Shown here one piece after another: positions 60,772-64,000 of a stretch of 64,000 bases of DNA. A program made the position numbers and the translations under genes. The stretch's first letter is position 1, and each line of letters opens with the position of its first letter. Origin of the DNA: Epiperipatus broadwayi. Lineage: Eukaryota; Onychophora; Udeonychophora; Euonychophora; Peripatidae. Below the pieces are notes generated by a model. The model saw nothing but the letters and a program-made list of their open reading frames with translations. It was not told the DNA's origin and did not search any database. The DNA is taken from positions 310,001 to 374,000 of the forward strand of contig JAQFVV010000281.1 in assembly GCA_028023455.1 (NCBI GenBank), written 5' to 3'.

Positions 60772-62560
60772 CCACTAAAACATTACCACCAATAATCTAT
60801 CTTGGATGGTATATATCACTTCAATAATTTGAACCTCAACTATAATCATCTGCAGTAGTCACAAGAACTTATAAATCCTTGATAATATCAACTCTTTACA
60901 ATTCAATCATAAATATATGTATACCCAGGAATACGATTGCTATTGTCACCAGAAATCCATGAAAATAATTTGGAGCAAAATATATAGCAGTGAAACATAC
61001 AATATTTCATTACCATTATAGAGCATCTGTTACATGTTAAATATTCTTGCAGTATGGGAAACTAAAAATGTAACCAACAAGCAGAGCAGCACAACCTGTT
61101 CCATAACCACTATTCAACAGCAAATCACCCCAAATGAAACAGCACTAAACTGTATGTATCATGTCATAACTTGTAAACACAAAGAAATATAACTAAAACC
61201 CCTTTGTAACCAACAATCATTAATTAATGTAATTTTCACATTACCATATTGTACTCTGAAACTACCAATTAATCAATTAATCAGGCCACATGGTTATAAG
61301 GTGCCAAAAACTGTAATAGAATGCTCTGTAACCAAATGCTCCAATCATTGGGTGGCCAAAGTCTGTAACCGAAATCTGAACACGTGGGAAATCTAAGTAC
61401 TCAAACCTACCACATTGCATGCTAAAAACTGTAACTGAAAAGTATGGTTAGGTCACAATAAACAAAATTAATAATATAACATAAAATTGTTATGATCTAA
61501 TCTGATCACGGCCAGGGTATACCATGAAGACCCATTATAGCAGTATGTGAAAGTAGATTAGACAAATTATAAGTATGTAATTTTATTATTCTTCAAAACT
61601 TTAATCTGCGATTTTTCATTGCATGGGACCTTATGCATAGACAAGATAGCATAACTTGTGAAATTATTAAAGATTATTAATTTTAGAATGACATATATGA
61701 TTTTGGTACAAATGTTAGTCTACATATGAGATTTGCAATAATAATAAGCATAGGACACTTGGGTTCTTTCCTTATAAACTTAAGTTTATAATTTAATAAA
61801 TAGCAGTGAGACTATTGTTATGTTTGATAAATTGCAATTAAACATTAAAAAAAATTCAATCATAGCATTATTTTATAAATCTGTTTATAAGTATATAAAA
61901 TCAATCAATTTTGTATCATATACCAGAATCAACAACTTAAAGCTAAAATGATGGAAAAGGCAAATGGGATTTTATTGTACCCTACACATCATAAACTACC
62001 AAGGACAAAAGCATTGAAATGTTTTCACAGAATATAATTAAGACTCTTATATCATACTGACAACAGTATGGACTCCAATATATGCTCTGTTCAAGATATA
62101 GGATTTTTGGTTTTATGAATGATAAATAGCAACGGCACAGTAAATTTAATTATAAATTAATATTTATTTACAATTTTATGATTAACAAATAATTGATGTA
62201 TGATGTTTAATATAATAAATAGATGCATAAATAAACAAATAAATAAATAAAATATCATTCCATTTGTTTCCTTCAATAAATATATCATAGGCACAGTTTT
62301 ATAAAAGTGTAATCATAAATTTTATTATAATTTGGTCTAGTTTCTGCCTTGAGGAAACTATACTGAAATTCAACATCAATTCATGAAATACGTAATGTGT
62401 CAGTTCCAGAACCAATAAATCTATACTATAAAACTATAATAATTTAATAAATAATATTATATTTGCAGGATTTAGCTATAATGCAATACTAAATCAAAGT
62501 GAAAATTCAAACTTCAGTTCAGATAAAATATTAATTAACAAACAGTTAATCACCACGAAG
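60772..62560. other. LTR-element interior, 5' non-coding leader
   Basis: About 1.8 kb without coding signal, unusually long for a leader. Around 61290-61450 the words CTGTAAC/TGAA recur several times (AAAACTGTAATAGAATG, GTCTGTAACCGAAATC, AAACTGTAACTGAAAAG), a degenerate repeat. Confidence 0.4.
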
Positions 62561-63034
62561 ATAATTTAGATAAGATGTCCTGTACACTTTATGGCTGAAC
62601 TTATAAGTTATACTTGTAGATGAAAGATGATTTTAGATAATAATACAAAATAGTTTGCCCAAACTTACATTTATGAAGTAAAATGATATTCCTGTGGATG
62701 CATTCATTTACACATAGGAATGATACAACACTGAGTGCCTTGTGGGTTTATACACCACCATGAAGCATCAAATATAATTACACAATTTTACATGGATTAA
62801 CAACCAGTGCAGGAATGAGTGTGAAATAACAGAAAGTGGCAAATAATTAATCTGTGAAGGATTAACCGCCAGCACAGACTAATGCCATTTAATGTTGTAA
62901 AGCAAAATTAATATTTACTTCATATTTAAAGTGCAAAATCATTCTCCTCAGTTATTCTGACAAATCAGAAATACACCAGCAATTTAGCAGATGTGAGTTC
63001 ATACATAATGAAAAGTGTTTCAATAATAAGGACA
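62561..63034 (-). repeat. 5' LTR (right copy)
   Basis: Direct-repeat partner of 57960-58426, sharing for example GGAATGATACAACACTGAGT and ATAATGAAAAGTGTTTCAAT. Differences include short indels. The minus-strand start is TGTCCTTATTATTG. Confidence 0.65.
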
Positions 63035-64000
63035 ACTAATATGCTGATTTATCTTGCTTAAAATATAAACATGGTAACAATGTAATACAAGTGACATGAG
63101 TATAAGAACAGAACCCTGGAAAGACTCATAAGACATTTCATAAAATGTTGACACACCATAAATTTATTAGTAATTTTAAAGTTTTTCACAAGCACTATTT
63201 CCTCAAATAAATATTTTATTCAATATTTTGAATTTAATTTAAACATAATAAAAGTATAAATCATGAACCTCACATATAAGTTTATATAACAATAAAAATA
63301 AAATTAATTCATTCTTACTTAAATATATAAATAAAAGTGTACAACAATCTCGGAATATTAAATATTATCCGTGAAATTAATATAAAATTTCTTGAACAAT
63401 AAATACACATGACACAAAGTAATAATTATAAATTACAGTCGAATCCTATAGATGTGCTTTTATCTGCTTGTTCTAGTTATTATGAGTGCTTTTAAATTAA
63501 TGAATTTTATATGGGCTCTATGAATATAAGATAATTCCAAAAGCATGACATGTAGAGTTTAAATGAAAATGTTCTTCATAAGTTATTAAATTCTACATTT
63601 TTATTTAGCATTGTTCCAAGTTTATGATATCCAGGCTATATTAGTTTATCTATCCACATTTAAATCTAGGAATAATAATTAGAGCAAAATAATTTAATAA
63701 TTCAAAATTGACGATAGAAATCTGACAGTAGTTTTAGTTAATTATATAAAGGCTGTCACCATTATTCAAGCAGTAAACAAAGTAAATAGTAAATACATTA
63801 CTGGCAGTATACGTTTAGGTAAGATAATCAATTCTTTATTATTTAATTACTGATACACAAAACATTAAAGTAGCATTTCAATAAAATTTAAGATTTAAAT
63901 TTGATTTTAAACCTCGTTTTTTTTAAGTAAAGTTTTCATGTTCGAAAAACATCTGCAATTAAAATATTTCTTTAATGTTGCCAGTTTGCATGCAATAAAA
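63035..64000. other. AT-rich stretch, no gene seen
   Basis: No coding or repeat signal recognised. Confidence 0.5.

Larger units (their letters stand above)
57960..63034 (-). mobile_element. LTR-flanked retroelement with coiled-coil ORFs and integrase tail only
   Basis: Direct repeats of about 470-480 bp (57960-58426 and 62561-63034) flank a 4.1-kb interior. On the minus strand the interior holds a coiled-coil protein (60771-59468) and the C-terminal tail of a Ty3/Gypsy-like integrase (59466-59224). Protease, RT, RNase H and the integrase core are absent, so it is a deletion derivative depending on another element. The LTRs are diverged (roughly 85% by eye), so it is not young. A PBS candidate starting TGGTGATTAAC lies just inside the right LTR (about 62556, minus). 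Confidence 0.65.

Overview
This window is intergenic or intronic DNA from an AT-rich animal genome, assembled with one 500-base N gap. No complete host gene, rRNA or canonical tRNA gene was found. What can be read is retrotransposon sequence at several stages of decay: APE-type LINEs, two clades of Penelope-like elements (PLEs) with reverse transcriptase and GIY-YIG endonuclease, tRNA-derived SINEs, an internally deleted LTR element, a MITE and a 3-kb non-coding repeat. PLEs, tRNA-SINEs and APE LINEs together suggest an invertebrate metazoan such as a mollusc, arthropod or flatworm. The species cannot be fixed from this sequence.

Layout. 0-9.2 kb: three decayed minus-strand LINE copies in a row (L-C running off the left edge, then L-A, then L-B). 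9.86-10.08 kb: a long (AAT)n microsatellite. 10.1-20.4 kb: AT-rich DNA with small repeats, the N gap and one possible host exon at 14.03-14.20 kb. 20.4-24.8 kb: two Penelope/Poseidon-type PLE copies head to head, each with tandem-junction remnants and hammerhead-ribozyme motifs, one interrupted by a SINE. 24.8-32.1 kb: AT-rich, nothing recognised. 32.1-32.6 kb: polypyrimidine tract. 32.68-35.98 kb: a nearly complete Neptune-like PLE with two 665-bp pseudo-LTRs and an inverted terminal hairpin. 36-42 kb: mostly unannotated, with a tRNA-like SINE candidate and a coding-like block. 42.28-43.72 kb: two adjacent fold-back units, one made from a SINE and one from the 3' end of a second Neptune-like PLE. 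44.13-47.11 and 49.27-52.42 kb: two direct copies of a non-coding 3-kb repeat containing a SINE and a minisatellite. The second copy also carries a 131-bp palindromic insertion. 54.8-57.1 kb: GC-richer islands, one resembling a solo LTR. 57.72-57.96 kb: a MITE. 57.96-63.03 kb: an LTR-flanked element whose interior encodes a coiled-coil protein and only the C-terminal tail of an integrase.

The most interesting signals concern the PLEs. The Poseidon-type copies carry a hammerhead core whose family consensus looks intact, although each copy here has its own mutation. Two divergent Neptune-like families share a hammerhead-like fold in which the core reads UUGAUAA instead of CUGANGA, consistent with a U-A replacement of the C3-G8 pair. 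Several insertions also have an inverted copy of their own end at the 5' side. All identifications come from reading the sequence, without database searches.
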